A stretch of 64,000 bases of DNA, taken from the NCBI GenBank assembly GCA_046598415.1, contig JBKJIG010000079.1, positions 52,564-116,563 on the forward strand, read 5' to 3'. Below are positions 6,498-14,541 of this stretch, in pieces. A model generated the notes under the pieces. That model was not told where the DNA came from. It did no database searches and was given only the letters and a program-made list of their open reading frames with translations. How positions within the stretch are numbered: the first letter of the stretch is position 1; every line of letters begins with the position of its first letter. Position numbers and translations under genes: made by a program. This stretch comes from VFJZ01 sp046598415. Lineage in GTDB: Bacteria > Actinomycetota > Thermoleophilia > Gaiellales > F1-60-MAGs149.

Positions 6498-7978
6498 GCG
6501 ATGCTCCCGAGCCGGAGTGCCAGTGCCTCGGCCAGGTGCTCGCCGGCAAGACGCTCGGCGCCTGCCAGGTCGGCGATCGTGCGGGACACGCGCAGGCTGC
6601 GATCGACCGCGCGCGGCGACAGCGACAGCCGGTCGATGGCGCGCCGCAGCATCGTCTCGCCGCCCTCGTCGAGCTTGCAGTGACGCCGTACCTCGGACGC
6701 GTCCAAACGGCCGTTGACCGGTCCGCCCCGCGCCGCCTGCAGGTCGATCGCCGCGCGCACCCGCCCCGCGACGTCAGCGGTGCCCTCGGGCCGGTCGCCA
6801 CGCAGCACCTCGGCCGTGGGCCGCTGCAGGCGCACGCCGATGTCCATCCGGTCGAGCAGCGGCCCCGACACCCGGCGTCGGTACGCCTGCCGGCGCTCGG
6901 CCGTGCACGTGCAGCCGGCCGCGCCGCCGCACGGGCACGGGTTCATCGCGGCGATCACGGCCGTCCGGCACGGGTACGCGACCGAGCCGATCGCCCGGGC
7001 GATCACCAGCACGCCGTCCTCCATCGGGCCACGCAGGGCCTCCAGTGCGTCGCGCCGGAACTCGGGCAGCTCGTCGAGGAACAGCACGCCGTGGTTGGCG
7101 AGGCTCAGCTCCCCCGGACGCATGTTCGGGCCACCACCGACCAGCGCGGCAGACGAGGCCGAGTGGTGCGGCGCGCGGAACGGCCGTCGCGTTACGAGTC
7201 CGCCGCCGGGCGGCAGGATGCCGGCCACCGACTGCAGCCGCGTGACCTCGAGCGACTCGTGCTGGATCAGCGGCGGCAGGATGCCGGGCAGGCGGCGCGC
7301 CAGCATCGACTTGCCCACGCCCGGCGGGCCGACCATCAGCAGGTTGTGCGCGCCGGCGGCCGCGATCTCGAGCGCCCGGCGGGCGAGCGGCTGGCCGCGC
7401 ACGTCGCCGAGGTCGGGGATCGCCGTCTCGTCGCGGCGCGGCGGCGGTGGCGGCATCGGCCGCACCTCGCCGGTGCGCAGGAAGGCCACGGCGTGCTCCA
7501 GCACGTGACACGGGATGGGCTCGACGCCGTCGACGAGCGCGACCTCGCCGCACGACTCGGGCGCGCAGAGCAGGGCCTCCAACCCGATGCGGCGCGCTCC
7601 CTCTGCGGCCACCAGCGCACCCGCTGCAGGGCGCACGGTGCCGTCCAGGCCGAGCTCGCCGAACACGCCCACCCCACGCAGCGCCTGGCGCGGCAGCGCG
7701 CCGTCGGCGCCGAGGATGGCGAGCGCGATCGCCAGGTCGAAGCCGGTGCCGGTCTTGCGGACCGTCGCCGGTGCCAGGTTGACGACGACGCGATCCGGCA
7801 CCGTGAACTCCGCGCTGGTCAGCCCCGAGCGCACGCGGTCGCGCGCCTCGCGCACGCTCGCGTCGGGCAGGCCGACGATCGTGAACGCCGGCCGGTGGTC
7901 CTCCCGCACGTACGCCTCGACCTCGACCGGGATGGCGTCGATGCCGTGGACGGCGAAGCTGAGCGCGGATGCGAGCAC
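6494..7978 (-). CDS. comM: ComM/YifB family Mg-chelatase-like AAA+ ATPase
   Basis: Protein of 494 residues with the usual order: N-terminal ChlI-type domain (FAVHGIDAIPVEVEAYVREDH, GLPDASVREARDRVRSGL), then AAA+ core with Walker A GPPGVGKSMLARRLPGILPPL (about 217-237), sensor region FRAPHHSASSAALVGGG, Walker B GVLFLDELPEF, Cys-rich loop NPCPCGGAAGCTC, and a C-terminal Mg-chelatase domain. ComM helicases promote branch migration during natural transformation, which fits the coupled dprA. It begins 81 bases downstream of the broken lrp fragment. Competence itself is not shown by the window. Confidence 0.95.
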   Translation of the reverse strand: MLASALSFAVHGIDAIPVEVEAYVREDHRPAFTIVGLPDASVREARDRVRSGLTSAEFTVPDRVVVNLAPATVRKTGTGFDLAIALAILGADGALPRQALRGVGVFGELGLDGTVRPAAGALVAAEGARRIGLEALLCAPESCGEVALVDGVEPIPCHVLEHAVAFLRTGEVRPMPPPPPRRDETAIPDLGDVRGQPLARRALEIAAAGAHNLLMVGPPGVGKSMLARRLPGILPPLIQHESLEVTRLQSVAGILPPGGGLVTRRPFRAPHHSASSAALVGGGPNMRPGELSLANHGVLFLDELPEFRRDALEALRGPMEDGVLVIARAIGSVAYPCRTAVIAAMNPCPCGGAAGCTCTAERRQAYRRRVSGPLLDRMDIGVRLQRPTAEVLRGDRPEGTADVAGRVRAAIDLQAARGGPVNGRLDASEVRRHCKLDEGGETMLRRAIDRLSLSPRAVDRSLRVSRTIADLAGAERLAGEHLAEALALRLGSIA

Positions 7979-8059
7979 CGACGGAGCATCGCCGGAGCAC
8001 CTGTCAGGTGGAGGGCGCGGAAGCGCGCGAGAGACGCACCGACGGCAGCGGAGGCGCCG

Positions 8060-8215
8060 CTACGCGTCCACCTGCTTCACGGTCTTCATCGTGAACTGCG
8101 AGTTGACGCGCGTGAGACCCGGCAGACCTGCCAGACGCCCCATGTAGAACCGCTCGTACGCCTGCTGGTCGGCGACCGAGACGCGGATCAGATAGTCGGG
8201 GATGCCGAACATGCG
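8060..8215 (-). pseudogene. C-terminal fragment of an Lrp/AsnC family regulator
   Basis: The last 51 codons read MFGIPDYLIRVSVADQQAYE then RFYMGRLAGLPGLTRVNSQFTMKTVKQVDA, the classic end of the RAM (ligand-binding) domain of Lrp/AsnC proteins, ending at TAG 8060. The DNA-binding half is absent: upstream of about 8215 the minus strand has no helix-turn-helix in any frame and instead the plus strand encodes an AzlD-like fragment. No start codon is plausible except an internal ATG. The gene is a 5'-truncated remnant or one side of an assembly join. Confidence 0.8.
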
Positions 8216-8484
8216 GCGATCTCGTTCGCGCTCAAGGCCGTCGGCCCGGCGGTCGTCGGCGATCGCGCGCTCGACCCGCGCGCCGCGGAGCTGGTGGCGC
8301 TCCTGCCGGCGCCGATGCTGGCCGCGCTGATCGCAGTCGGCACGCTCGCCGACGGGCAGTCGCCGGACGTCGACGAGCGTCTGCCGGCGGTCGTCGTCGC
8401 CGCGGTCTGCCTCCTGCGGCGCCTGCCGTTCCTGGTCGTCATCGGCGCTGCCGCGGCGACCGCGGCAGCGCTCCGCGCCCTCGA
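8213..8484 (+). pseudogene. azlD: AzlD-family branched-chain amino acid exporter subunit, truncated at both ends
   Basis: Plus-strand frame reads AAISFALKAVGPAVVGDRAL, then DPRAAELVALLPAPMLAALIAV, GTLADGQSPDVDERLPAVVVAA and LLRRLPFLVVIGAAAATAAALRAL. This is the AzlD fold: four hydrophobic segments, the FALKAVGP motif near the start, the DxR motif and the LRRLPFLVVI end. The first 10-15 residues with the start are missing, and the frame has no stop, running on into the antisense of the glutamine synthetase gene. AzlD works with AzlC, which is absent. Azl genes are often next to Lrp-type regulators, so a deletion inside a divergent lrp/azlCD locus could explain both fragments. Confidence 0.75.
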
Positions 8485-8494
8485 GTACTCGCAC

Positions 8495-9817
8495 CTACAG
8501 GTGGTGGGCGTACTCGTTGCGCTCCCAGTCGGTCACCTTGGCCAGGTGCGCGTTCCAGCGATCGAGTTCGTAGCGCTTGATCTCCTGGAAGATCTCGGTC
8601 AGCCGGGCGCCCATCTTGCCGGTCAGGTACTCGTCGGCAGCCAGTGCATCGAGCGCGTCGATGAGCGACGAGGGCAGCTCATCGCCCAGCGTCGTCTCGT
8701 CCTCGTAGGGCAGCTTCTCGCACGGCGCCGGCAGCTCGAGCTTGCGCTCGATGCCGTCGAGGCCGGCGAACAGCATGGCCGCGACCGCGTTGTGGATGGA
8801 CGCCGCGCCGTCGCCGACGCGCAGCTCGACGCGAGTCGCCTTGCCGCGCTGCACCGGGTAGCGCAGCATCGCGAGACGGTTGTCGACGCCCCAGTTGATG
8901 TGCGTCGGCGCAAGGCTCTCGATCTCCATCCGCCGGTACGCGTTGACCGTCGGGCAGAGGAACGCGGTCAGCGCGGGCGTGTGCTCGAGCACGCCGGCGC
9001 CGAACTGCCGGGCGACGTCGGAGAGTCCGTCCCGACCCTGCGGCTCGTCGAACGCGTTCGAGCCATCGTCGCGCTGCAGCGAGACGTGCAGGTGCAGGCC
9101 CGAGCCCTCGTCGTCGCGCAGCTTGCCCATGAACGTTGCCAGCAGCCCGTGCCGCGCGGCCGTCTGCTTCACCATCGTCTTGAACAGGAGGTTGCGGTCG
9201 GCCACCTCGAACGCGTCGCCGTGCGCGAGGTTGATCTCGAACTGGCCGCAGCCGAACTCCTGCGCGCCGCCCAGCGGGTGCAGGCCGAGGTCGCGGGCGT
9301 TGCGGTGGATCTCGCGGAACACGCCCTTCGGGTCGGACACGCTGCCGACCGTGTAGACGCTCGACAGGTGCGGCGTGTAGGTCGCGTACGTGTCGGGGTC
9401 GACGAGGTAGAACTCGAGCTCGGGCGCGACGATGGCCGACAGCCCGTGCGCCGCCAGCTCGTCGACCGCGCGGCGCACCGCATGCCGCGGGTCGGCGGCA
9501 TACGGGGTGCCATCGCCCTCGCGCAGGTCGCCCATGCACCAGGCCGTGGCCGGATCCCACGGGACGCGCCAGAGACGCGACAGGTTGGGCACCAGGAAGA
9601 TGTCGCGGAAGCCGTGCTCGAAGCCCGAGATGACGTTGTGGCCGAGGTCGATCGTCATGATCGCCTCGGTCATGCCGATGCCGCTCTCGGCCTTGTGGTG
9701 GATCTCCTCGATCGGCACCTCCTTGCCGCGACAGACGCCGTGCAGCTCGGTGTAGAGCACCTGCACGAACTCGACGCCCTCGCTGGCCAGCCGATCAACG
9801 CTGTCCGCCACGCTCAC
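8495..9817 (-). CDS. glutamine synthetase family protein (GlnA/PuuA-like)
   Basis: Protein of 440 residues with the N-terminal beta-grasp (DRLASEGVEFVQVLYTELHG) and catalytic domain motifs: APELEFYL (Glu ligands), FGCGQFEINLAHGDA, MGKLRDDEGSGLHLHVSLQ (His ligand), and NWGVDNRLAMLRYP in place of the canonical NR..S.RIP. The C-terminal adenylylation motif of enterobacterial-type GlnA is absent; the end ELDRW....VTDWE..EY is more like gamma-glutamylpolyamine synthetases and GlnT-like enzymes. It ligates an amine to the gamma-carboxyl of glutamate with ATP; ammonia versus amine substrate is open. Its stop abuts the AzlD fragment. Start GTG 9817; a second GTG six bases later is also possible. Confidence 0.88.
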   Translation of the reverse strand: MSVADSVDRLASEGVEFVQVLYTELHGVCRGKEVPIEEIHHKAESGIGMTEAIMTIDLGHNVISGFEHGFRDIFLVPNLSRLWRVPWDPATAWCMGDLREGDGTPYAADPRHAVRRAVDELAAHGLSAIVAPELEFYLVDPDTYATYTPHLSSVYTVGSVSDPKGVFREIHRNARDLGLHPLGGAQEFGCGQFEINLAHGDAFEVADRNLLFKTMVKQTAARHGLLATFMGKLRDDEGSGLHLHVSLQRDDGSNAFDEPQGRDGLSDVARQFGAGVLEHTPALTAFLCPTVNAYRRMEIESLAPTHINWGVDNRLAMLRYPVQRGKATRVELRVGDGAASIHNAVAAMLFAGLDGIERKLELPAPCEKLPYEDETTLGDELPSSLIDALDALAADEYLTGKMGARLTEIFQEIKRYELDRWNAHLAKVTDWERNEYAHHL

Positions 9818-9912
9818 TCACCTCTCGTCGTCCGCAGCGCCCTGGCGCGACGGATTGGATACAGAAATCTGCCGGGCGGATCGTACAGCCGCTGCGGCGA
9901 TGTCGCCAGCGC

Positions 9913-10245
9913 CTACAGGGCGCCGCGGTGGCGCAGGCGCCAGCCCTCGATCGTGACCAGCTCGACCCGGACCGACTCGGCCCAGCGCTCGCGGCGGCGC
10001 AGCCAGGCGGCGGCGGCGTAGAGACGCGCGGTCTGCTCGGCCGACACCCACGGCACACCCTTCGGCGCCTGCCGCCGGCGCTTCACCTCGACCACCACCA
10101 GGTGGCGGCCGCGCCGGCAGACGAGGTCGACCTCGGCCAGCGGCGTGTGCACCCCACGGCCGAGGATGCGATGGCCGCGCACGACGTAGCTGGCGGCGGC
10201 CAGCAGCTCGCCCCTCGATCCGAGGCGGCGGCGAGCGTCTCGCAC
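9913..10245 (-). CDS. yraN: YraN/UPF0102 family protein, predicted nuclease fold
   Basis: One hundred and ten residues. Family motifs: LGSRGELLAA (G.GE.lAa), ILGRGVHTPLAEVDLVCRRG (usually GEID; here AEVD) and VVVEVKRRR (VEVK), followed by the helical WVSAEQTARL. This is an endonuclease-like alpha/beta fold related to Holliday-junction resolvases, with function uncertain. The start GTG overlaps the rnhB stop by one base (TAGTG), matching the conserved rnhB-yraN order upstream of comM-dprA. A possible promoter for the downstream gene lies in 9818-9912. Confidence 0.9.
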   Translation of the reverse strand: MRDARRRLGSRGELLAAASYVVRGHRILGRGVHTPLAEVDLVCRRGRHLVVVEVKRRRQAPKGVPWVSAEQTARLYAAAAWLRRRERWAESVRVELVTIEGWRLRHRGAL

Positions 10246-10913
10246 TACGTCTCGAACGAGAGCTGCGGGCTGCAGGGCGCGAACGAGCGCCGGTGCAGCA
10301 CCGAGGGGCCGTGCACGCGCAGCGCGGCGAGGTGCTCGGGCGTGCCGTAGCCGACGTGGCGCTCGAAGCCGTAGACCGGGTAGCGCTGGGCCATGCGCAC
10401 CATCAGCCGGTCGCGCGTCACCTTGGCGACGATGGAGGCGGCGGCGATCGCCGCCGACTTCTCGTCGCCGTCGATGATGTTGCGGTGCATGCGCGTCATC
10501 GGCAGCTTGAAGCCGTCGGCGATCAGCGAGGTGTCGTCGGGCGCGTCGAGCTGCTCGAGCGCCCGGGCGAGCGCGTGGAGGTTGGCCCGGTGGATGTTGC
10601 GCGCGTCGACCTCGGGGACGCTCATCACGACCAGCGAGACGCGGATGGCGCTGCGCAGCACCGCCGGCAGCAGCACGTCGCGGGCCAGCGCCGTGCAGCG
10701 CTTCGAGTCGTCGAGGCGCGCCAGCGCGCGGCGCTGGGCGAGCGGGATGGCAGCGGGCTCCAGCAGGACGGCGGCGGCCACGAGCGGGCCTGCGAGCGCG
10801 CCCCGGCCGGCCTCATCGGCACCGGCCACGAACCGCGTGCCGAGCTTGCGATCGTGCCGCAGCAGCTTGCGCAGGGGCGGTGCGGGCGAGCGGCGGCGGG
10901 CAGCGACGGCCAT
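10245..10913 (-). CDS. rnhB: ribonuclease HII
   Basis: RNase HII of 222 residues. The DEDD active site is visible: AGADEAGRGALAGPLVAAAV (Asp-Glu pair, about 32-51), LDDSKRC (Asp), and the fourth carboxylate in AASIVAKVTRDRLM. The last 60 residues end with GYGTPEHLAALRVHGPSVLHRRSF, the usual substrate-recognition tail. It removes RNA from RNA/DNA hybrids and single ribonucleotides. It follows the lepB array in the classical lepB-rnhB order with 52 bases between. Confidence 0.97.
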   Translation of the reverse strand: MAVAARRRSPAPPLRKLLRHDRKLGTRFVAGADEAGRGALAGPLVAAAVLLEPAAIPLAQRRALARLDDSKRCTALARDVLLPAVLRSAIRVSLVVMSVPEVDARNIHRANLHALARALEQLDAPDDTSLIADGFKLPMTRMHRNIIDGDEKSAAIAAASIVAKVTRDRLMVRMAQRYPVYGFERHVGYGTPEHLAALRVHGPSVLHRRSFAPCSPQLSFET

Positions 10914-10965
10914 CGACGAGAGCGTACCGGCGCGGTCGGCGTCGCGTGACGCGCGAACCGTGCCG

Positions 10966-11826
10966 TCATCGCACCGCGATGCGCGACGGTGGCCACACGG
11001 TCGCGATGATGCGCCCCGCCAGCGCGCCGTTCGGCACCGGGCCGTACGTGCGCGAGTCGGTCAGGTGCTCCCGGTCGTCGGCCAGCAGGAACACCGTGCC
11101 GGCCGGCACCTCGACCGGCCCGAACGCCGCCGTCTTCGAGGTCAGGTAGGAGGTCTCGTCCGGGAAGGTGCAGCCGGGCAGGTCGGGCGTCACCGGCTCG
11201 ATGATGTCCGGCGCCTGCACGCACACGTAGAGGGCGCCCTCCTCGGTCGCGCCGATCCACTCGCCCGGCATGCCGAGGATGCGCCCGACGGCGATCACCC
11301 GCGCCCGGCCCAGCAGCGCCGCGGCTTCAGCGAACGGCCCGACGGCGACCAGCTCGCCGCGCGAGAGGCGGCCCAGGAGCGCGTCCGAGATGACGATCCG
11401 ATCGCCCTCCAGGATGCGCGGCGCGAGCGCGCCGGACGGCGCCTTGGCCGTGAACGCGACGCGATCGAGCAGCGCGTTGCCCAGCGAGAAGGCGACCACG
11501 CCGCCCACGATCGCGAACAGCAGCGCGACCGGCAGCCCGTTGCGGAGCCGCTTCCCCACCTTGCGGATCTGTCCGCGCGTGAAGCGCGCGATCAGCGCGA
11601 CCATGATCGGGCCGGCGGCGGCCGACGCGATACCGGTGACGTAGCCGCGACGACCGCGGGCGCGGGCGTCGAGCACGGCCAGCCCGGCCAGCACCGCCCA
11701 GATGGCCGCGAACACCAGCAGCAACGGGCGCCAGACCGCGCACCCGAACGCCACCAGCAGGGCGACCGGGACGACGGCGAAGGGGCGCGGCCATCGCGCG
11801 CCCTGGGCGAGCCGGTACAGATCCAT
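10966..11826 (-). CDS. signal peptidase I paralogue lacking the catalytic dyad
   Basis: Protein of 286 residues, last of five tandem S26 genes. Three or four N-terminal helices (about 17-55, 62-80, 99-120) replace the single anchor of its neighbours. The S26 domain is recognisable (EGDRIVISD, ILGMPGEWIG, DSRTYGPVPNGALAGRII), but the catalytic Ser-Met is Ala133-Leu134 (PSGALAP instead of PSxSMxPT), the catalytic Lys before Arg in box D is Gly181 (VGRILGMPGE), and GDNR is ADDR. It cannot work as a Ser/Lys protease by the known mechanism. A regulatory, chaperone or substrate-holding role is possible. Start ATG 11826. Confidence 0.88.
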   Translation of the reverse strand: MDLYRLAQGARWPRPFAVVPVALLVAFGCAVWRPLLLVFAAIWAVLAGLAVLDARARGRRGYVTGIASAAAGPIMVALIARFTRGQIRKVGKRLRNGLPVALLFAIVGGVVAFSLGNALLDRVAFTAKAPSGALAPRILEGDRIVISDALLGRLSRGELVAVGPFAEAAALLGRARVIAVGRILGMPGEWIGATEEGALYVCVQAPDIIEPVTPDLPGCTFPDETSYLTSKTAAFGPVEVPAGTVFLLADDREHLTDSRTYGPVPNGALAGRIIATVWPPSRIAVR

Positions 11827-11876
11827 CCGGCCCGAAGCCTACGGCGTAGCGTCCCGCGAACCTCCGGCTCGCGACG

Positions 11877-12461
11877 CTAGGGTGCGCCGATCCGCCCGAA
11901 CGGCCAGTACCGCGCCAGCACGCGGCCGACGATCTGCCTGCGCGGGACAGTCCCGAAGCAGCGCGAGTCCTCCGAGTCGGCGCGGTTGTCGCCCAGCAGC
12001 AGGTACTTGCCGGCCGGCACCGTCTCGGGGCCGTACTCGTCATCGCCGTCGCACTGGAAGGTCAGCCCGCGCGTGTACGGCTCCGCCAGGAACGAGCAGC
12101 CCGGTGTCCGGTCCGGCGCGGTCTCCACCGCCGGGCGCACACCGCTCCGGCAGATGTAGACGTTACCCGCGACCGATCCTGCGGTCTCGCCCGGCAGCGC
12201 CACGACGCGCTTCACGAACGTCCGCGTCGAGGCGCGGTTGGATCGGAAGACGTTGTTCTCGAGGCCGTTCGGGTGGAACACGACGATGTCGCCGCGGCCC
12301 GGATCGACGAGGCCGTACCAGTGCAGGGCGGCGAGCACGCGGTCGCCGGGCTCGAAGGTCGGCACCATCGAGGCGGAGGGGATGCGGTACGGCTTCAGGA
12401 GCACGACCTGCACGAGCAGAAGCAGCGCGAACCCGATCGTCAGGATCTTCGCGGTCCTCAC
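11877..12461 (-). CDS. lepB: signal peptidase I
   Basis: S26A signal peptidase of 194 residues: one membrane helix (about 5-22), IPSASMVPT with catalytic Ser31, GDRVL, GDIVVFHPNG, FVKRVVALPGE with Lys84, and GDNRADSEDSRCFG (box E). A Cys pair in ICRSG...PGCSF may form a disulfide. The frame is open to 12539, but GTG at 12461 overlaps the preceding lepB stop as GTGA and places the helix at the N-terminus, so I use it. It cleaves signal peptides on the outer face of the membrane. Confidence 0.93.
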   Translation of the reverse strand: MRTAKILTIGFALLLLVQVVLLKPYRIPSASMVPTFEPGDRVLAALHWYGLVDPGRGDIVVFHPNGLENNVFRSNRASTRTFVKRVVALPGETAGSVAGNVYICRSGVRPAVETAPDRTPGCSFLAEPYTRGLTFQCDGDDEYGPETVPAGKYLLLGDNRADSEDSRCFGTVPRRQIVGRVLARYWPFGRIGAP

Positions 12462-13060
12462 CAGAACGCGAGCCGACCGACCGGCCAGTAGGTCACGAAC
12501 ACCCTGCCGATCAGCTGCGCGTGCTTCACGGGGCCCCACGCACGCGAGTCGGCGGAGCTCGGGCGGTTGTCGCCCATCATGTAGTAGTAGCCCGGCGGCA
12601 CGACGGTCGGCGCGAGGTCGGCACCCGGCTTCGCGAGCGACAGCGTCGGCTGGCCGTGGACGTACGGCTCGACCAGGAACGTGCAGCCCCGGGTGCGCTC
12701 GGGTTTGGTGGGATCGTCGGGGTAGCGCGCGTTCGCGCAGACGTAGACCCGGCCGTCGGCCGAGCCGACCACCTCGTCGGGCAGACCGATCACGCGCTTC
12801 ACGTAGTTCTGCGTCGACGGCGTCGCCGCGGTGTGCACCTGCGCGCCCTCGCCGTTCGGGTGGAACACGAAGATCTCACCGCGTGCGGGGTCGCGGAAGT
12901 GCAGCAGGAAGCGCGCCGTCAGCACGCGGTCGTGCACCTGCAGCGTCGGCACCATCGACTCGGACGGGATCCGGAACGCCTTCGCGACGTACATCTGGCC
13001 GGGCACCAGCACGACCACGATGGCGATCGCGAGCAGGACGATCTCCCGGAAGATCCTCAC
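12458..13060 (-). CDS. lepB: signal peptidase I
   Basis: S26A signal peptidase of 200 residues: N-terminal helix (about 7-20), IPSESMVPT with catalytic Ser35, HDRVLTARFL (GDRV is changed to HDRV), GEIFVFHPNGEG, YVKRVIGLPDE with Lys88, and MMGDNRPSSADSRAWG. Cysteines in YVCANA and RGCTF mirror those of the neighbouring copies. It overlaps the downstream copy by four bases and lies 14 bases from the upstream one, so the array is one transcript. Closest by eye to the copy at 13075-13713. Confidence 0.93.
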   Translation of the reverse strand: MRIFREIVLLAIAIVVVLVPGQMYVAKAFRIPSESMVPTLQVHDRVLTARFLLHFRDPARGEIFVFHPNGEGAQVHTAATPSTQNYVKRVIGLPDEVVGSADGRVYVCANARYPDDPTKPERTRGCTFLVEPYVHGQPTLSLAKPGADLAPTVVPPGYYYMMGDNRPSSADSRAWGPVKHAQLIGRVFVTYWPVGRLAFW

Positions 13061-13074
13061 AGCGCCTCAGGGAC

Positions 13075-13713
13075 TCAGCGGAACGAGATCCGGGACAGCG
13101 GCCAGTACGTCATGAACACCCGCCCGATCAGCTGGCCGCGGGGGATCAGGCCCCAGCAGCGGCCGTCGGCCGAGTTCTGCCGATTGTCGCCCAGCATCAG
13201 GTAGTGCTTCGACGCGATGTAGGTCGGCGGCAGGTCGGCCGAGCCCTGGCAGGTCGTGGTGGGCTGGCCGTTCACGTACGGCTCCTTCAGGTACGAGCAC
13301 CGGGACGTGTTCAGCTCGCCGTTCACGATCGCGGTATCGACGCGGTTGCCCTTGCACGTGTAGACGATGCCGCGCAGCGAGCCGAGCGTCTCGTCCGGCA
13401 TCCCGACTACGCGCTTCACATAGTTCTCGCTCGCGGCGGCCACCTCGCCCTGCGCCGGCTGGAAGACGTCGGAGCCCTTGCCGTTCGGGTGGAACACGAA
13501 CACCTCGCCGCGCTCGGGGTCGCGGAACCGCAGCAGGAACCGGGCGGTGATGACGCGGTCGCCGATCGCGAGCGTCGGCACCATCGACTCGGACGGGATC
13601 CGGTACGGCTTCACGATCAGGAGCTGCACGACGTACGCGATCAGGATCGCGGAGGCGATGGTGATGATCCCGTCCACGAACGGGTTCGCGCGAAATGCTT
13701 TCAGTCGGCTCAC
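13075..13713 (-). CDS. lepB: signal peptidase I
   Basis: S26A signal peptidase of 212 residues: helix at about 15-34 (IITIASAILIAYVVQLLIV), KPYRIPSESMVPT with catalytic Ser43, GDRVITARFL, GEVFVFHPNGKG, YVKRVVGMPDE with Lys100, and MLGDNRQNSADGRCWG, where the usual DSR is DGR. Extra inserts lie around 85-95 and 115-145 in the substrate-binding beta domain. GTG start at 13713. It lies 52 bases downstream of the first copy in transcription order. Confidence 0.93.
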   Translation of the reverse strand: MSRLKAFRANPFVDGIITIASAILIAYVVQLLIVKPYRIPSESMVPTLAIGDRVITARFLLRFRDPERGEVFVFHPNGKGSDVFQPAQGEVAAASENYVKRVVGMPDETLGSLRGIVYTCKGNRVDTAIVNGELNTSRCSYLKEPYVNGQPTTTCQGSADLPPTYIASKHYLMLGDNRQNSADGRCWGLIPRGQLIGRVFMTYWPLSRISFR

Positions 13714-13765
13714 GGCGGCGGAATGGTAGTCGGCAGGTCGGGGCGCGACCTGAAGCAGCGCGCGA

Positions 13766-14503
13766 CTATGCGAGTGACCCGATACGGGTGAGCGGCCAGT
13801 ACGTGACGAACGCCCGGCCCAGGATCCAGCCGCGTGGAATGGTGCCGATCACGCGCGAGTCGTCGGAGTTATCGCGGTTGTCGCCCATCACGAAGTAGCG
13901 ACCGGGGGGCACCTGCTGGAACGTGAACCGGCGCTGCACCGACGAGGTGTACGGCTCGCCCAGCGCCTTGCACGACGGCGACGGACGCTGCCGTCCGGGC
14001 GGCTCGGTCGGGCAGATCCAGACCTGCCGCTTGTAGCCGCCCACCCACTCGCCGGGCAGGCCGACGACGCGCTTGATGAAGTTCAGGTCGTTGGCGGGCG
14101 TGGACGCCTTGTCGATCACCTCGTCGCCGCGCCCCGGCGGATGGAAGACGATCACCTGGCCGCGCGCCGGGTCGGAGAACCGGTACCAGAACCGCGACAC
14201 CAGCACGCGGTCGCCGATCAGGAGCGTCCGCTCCATCGACTCCGACGGGATGCGGTACGGCTTCACGACGAACCACTGCACGAGGTACGCAGCCGCGAAC
14301 GCGAGGCCCACCACCACGACCAGCTCGACCCACGGGCCGACCGAGGGTCCGAGCGACGCGAAGACGCCGCCCTCCCGACGTTCCTCCGGCGGTGCCGGTG
14401 GTGGGGCCAGATCGGGAGCCGGCGGTCGGGGATCGCCACCCGGCGGATCGGCAGACTCGTCCGCCGAAGGCGGGCGAGGCGGGTCGTCGACTCCCGAGCT
14501 CAC
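13766..14503 (-). CDS. lepB: signal peptidase I with a long acidic/proline-rich N-terminus
   Basis: First of the five S26 genes in transcription order, 245 residues. A cytoplasmic Pro/Asp-rich leader of about 45 residues precedes the membrane helix (about 59-80), then KPYRIPSESMERT with catalytic Ser89 (Arg replaces the usual Pro of SMxPT), GDRVLVSRFW, GQVIVFHPPGRGDEV, FIKRVVGLPGEW with Lys144 and GDNRDNSDDSRVIG. Placement just after rplS is the standard actinobacterial lepB position, so this is probably the ancestral copy. Confidence 0.93.
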   Translation of the reverse strand: MSSGVDDPPRPPSADESADPPGGDPRPPAPDLAPPPAPPEERREGGVFASLGPSVGPWVELVVVVGLAFAAAYLVQWFVVKPYRIPSESMERTLLIGDRVLVSRFWYRFSDPARGQVIVFHPPGRGDEVIDKASTPANDLNFIKRVVGLPGEWVGGYKRQVWICPTEPPGRQRPSPSCKALGEPYTSSVQRRFTFQQVPPGRYFVMGDNRDNSDDSRVIGTIPRGWILGRAFVTYWPLTRIGSLA

Positions 14504-14541
14504 GCCCTCAGACTAGCGCCTGATCGCAGGCGAGCGATCGT

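Noticed and set aside
6143..10021. Very long plus-strand open frame (1292 codons)
   Set aside because: It is the antisense of dprA, comM, the glutamine synthetase gene and yraN; high G+C leaves antisense frames open. Only its 8213-8484 part, which encodes AzlD, looks genuine.
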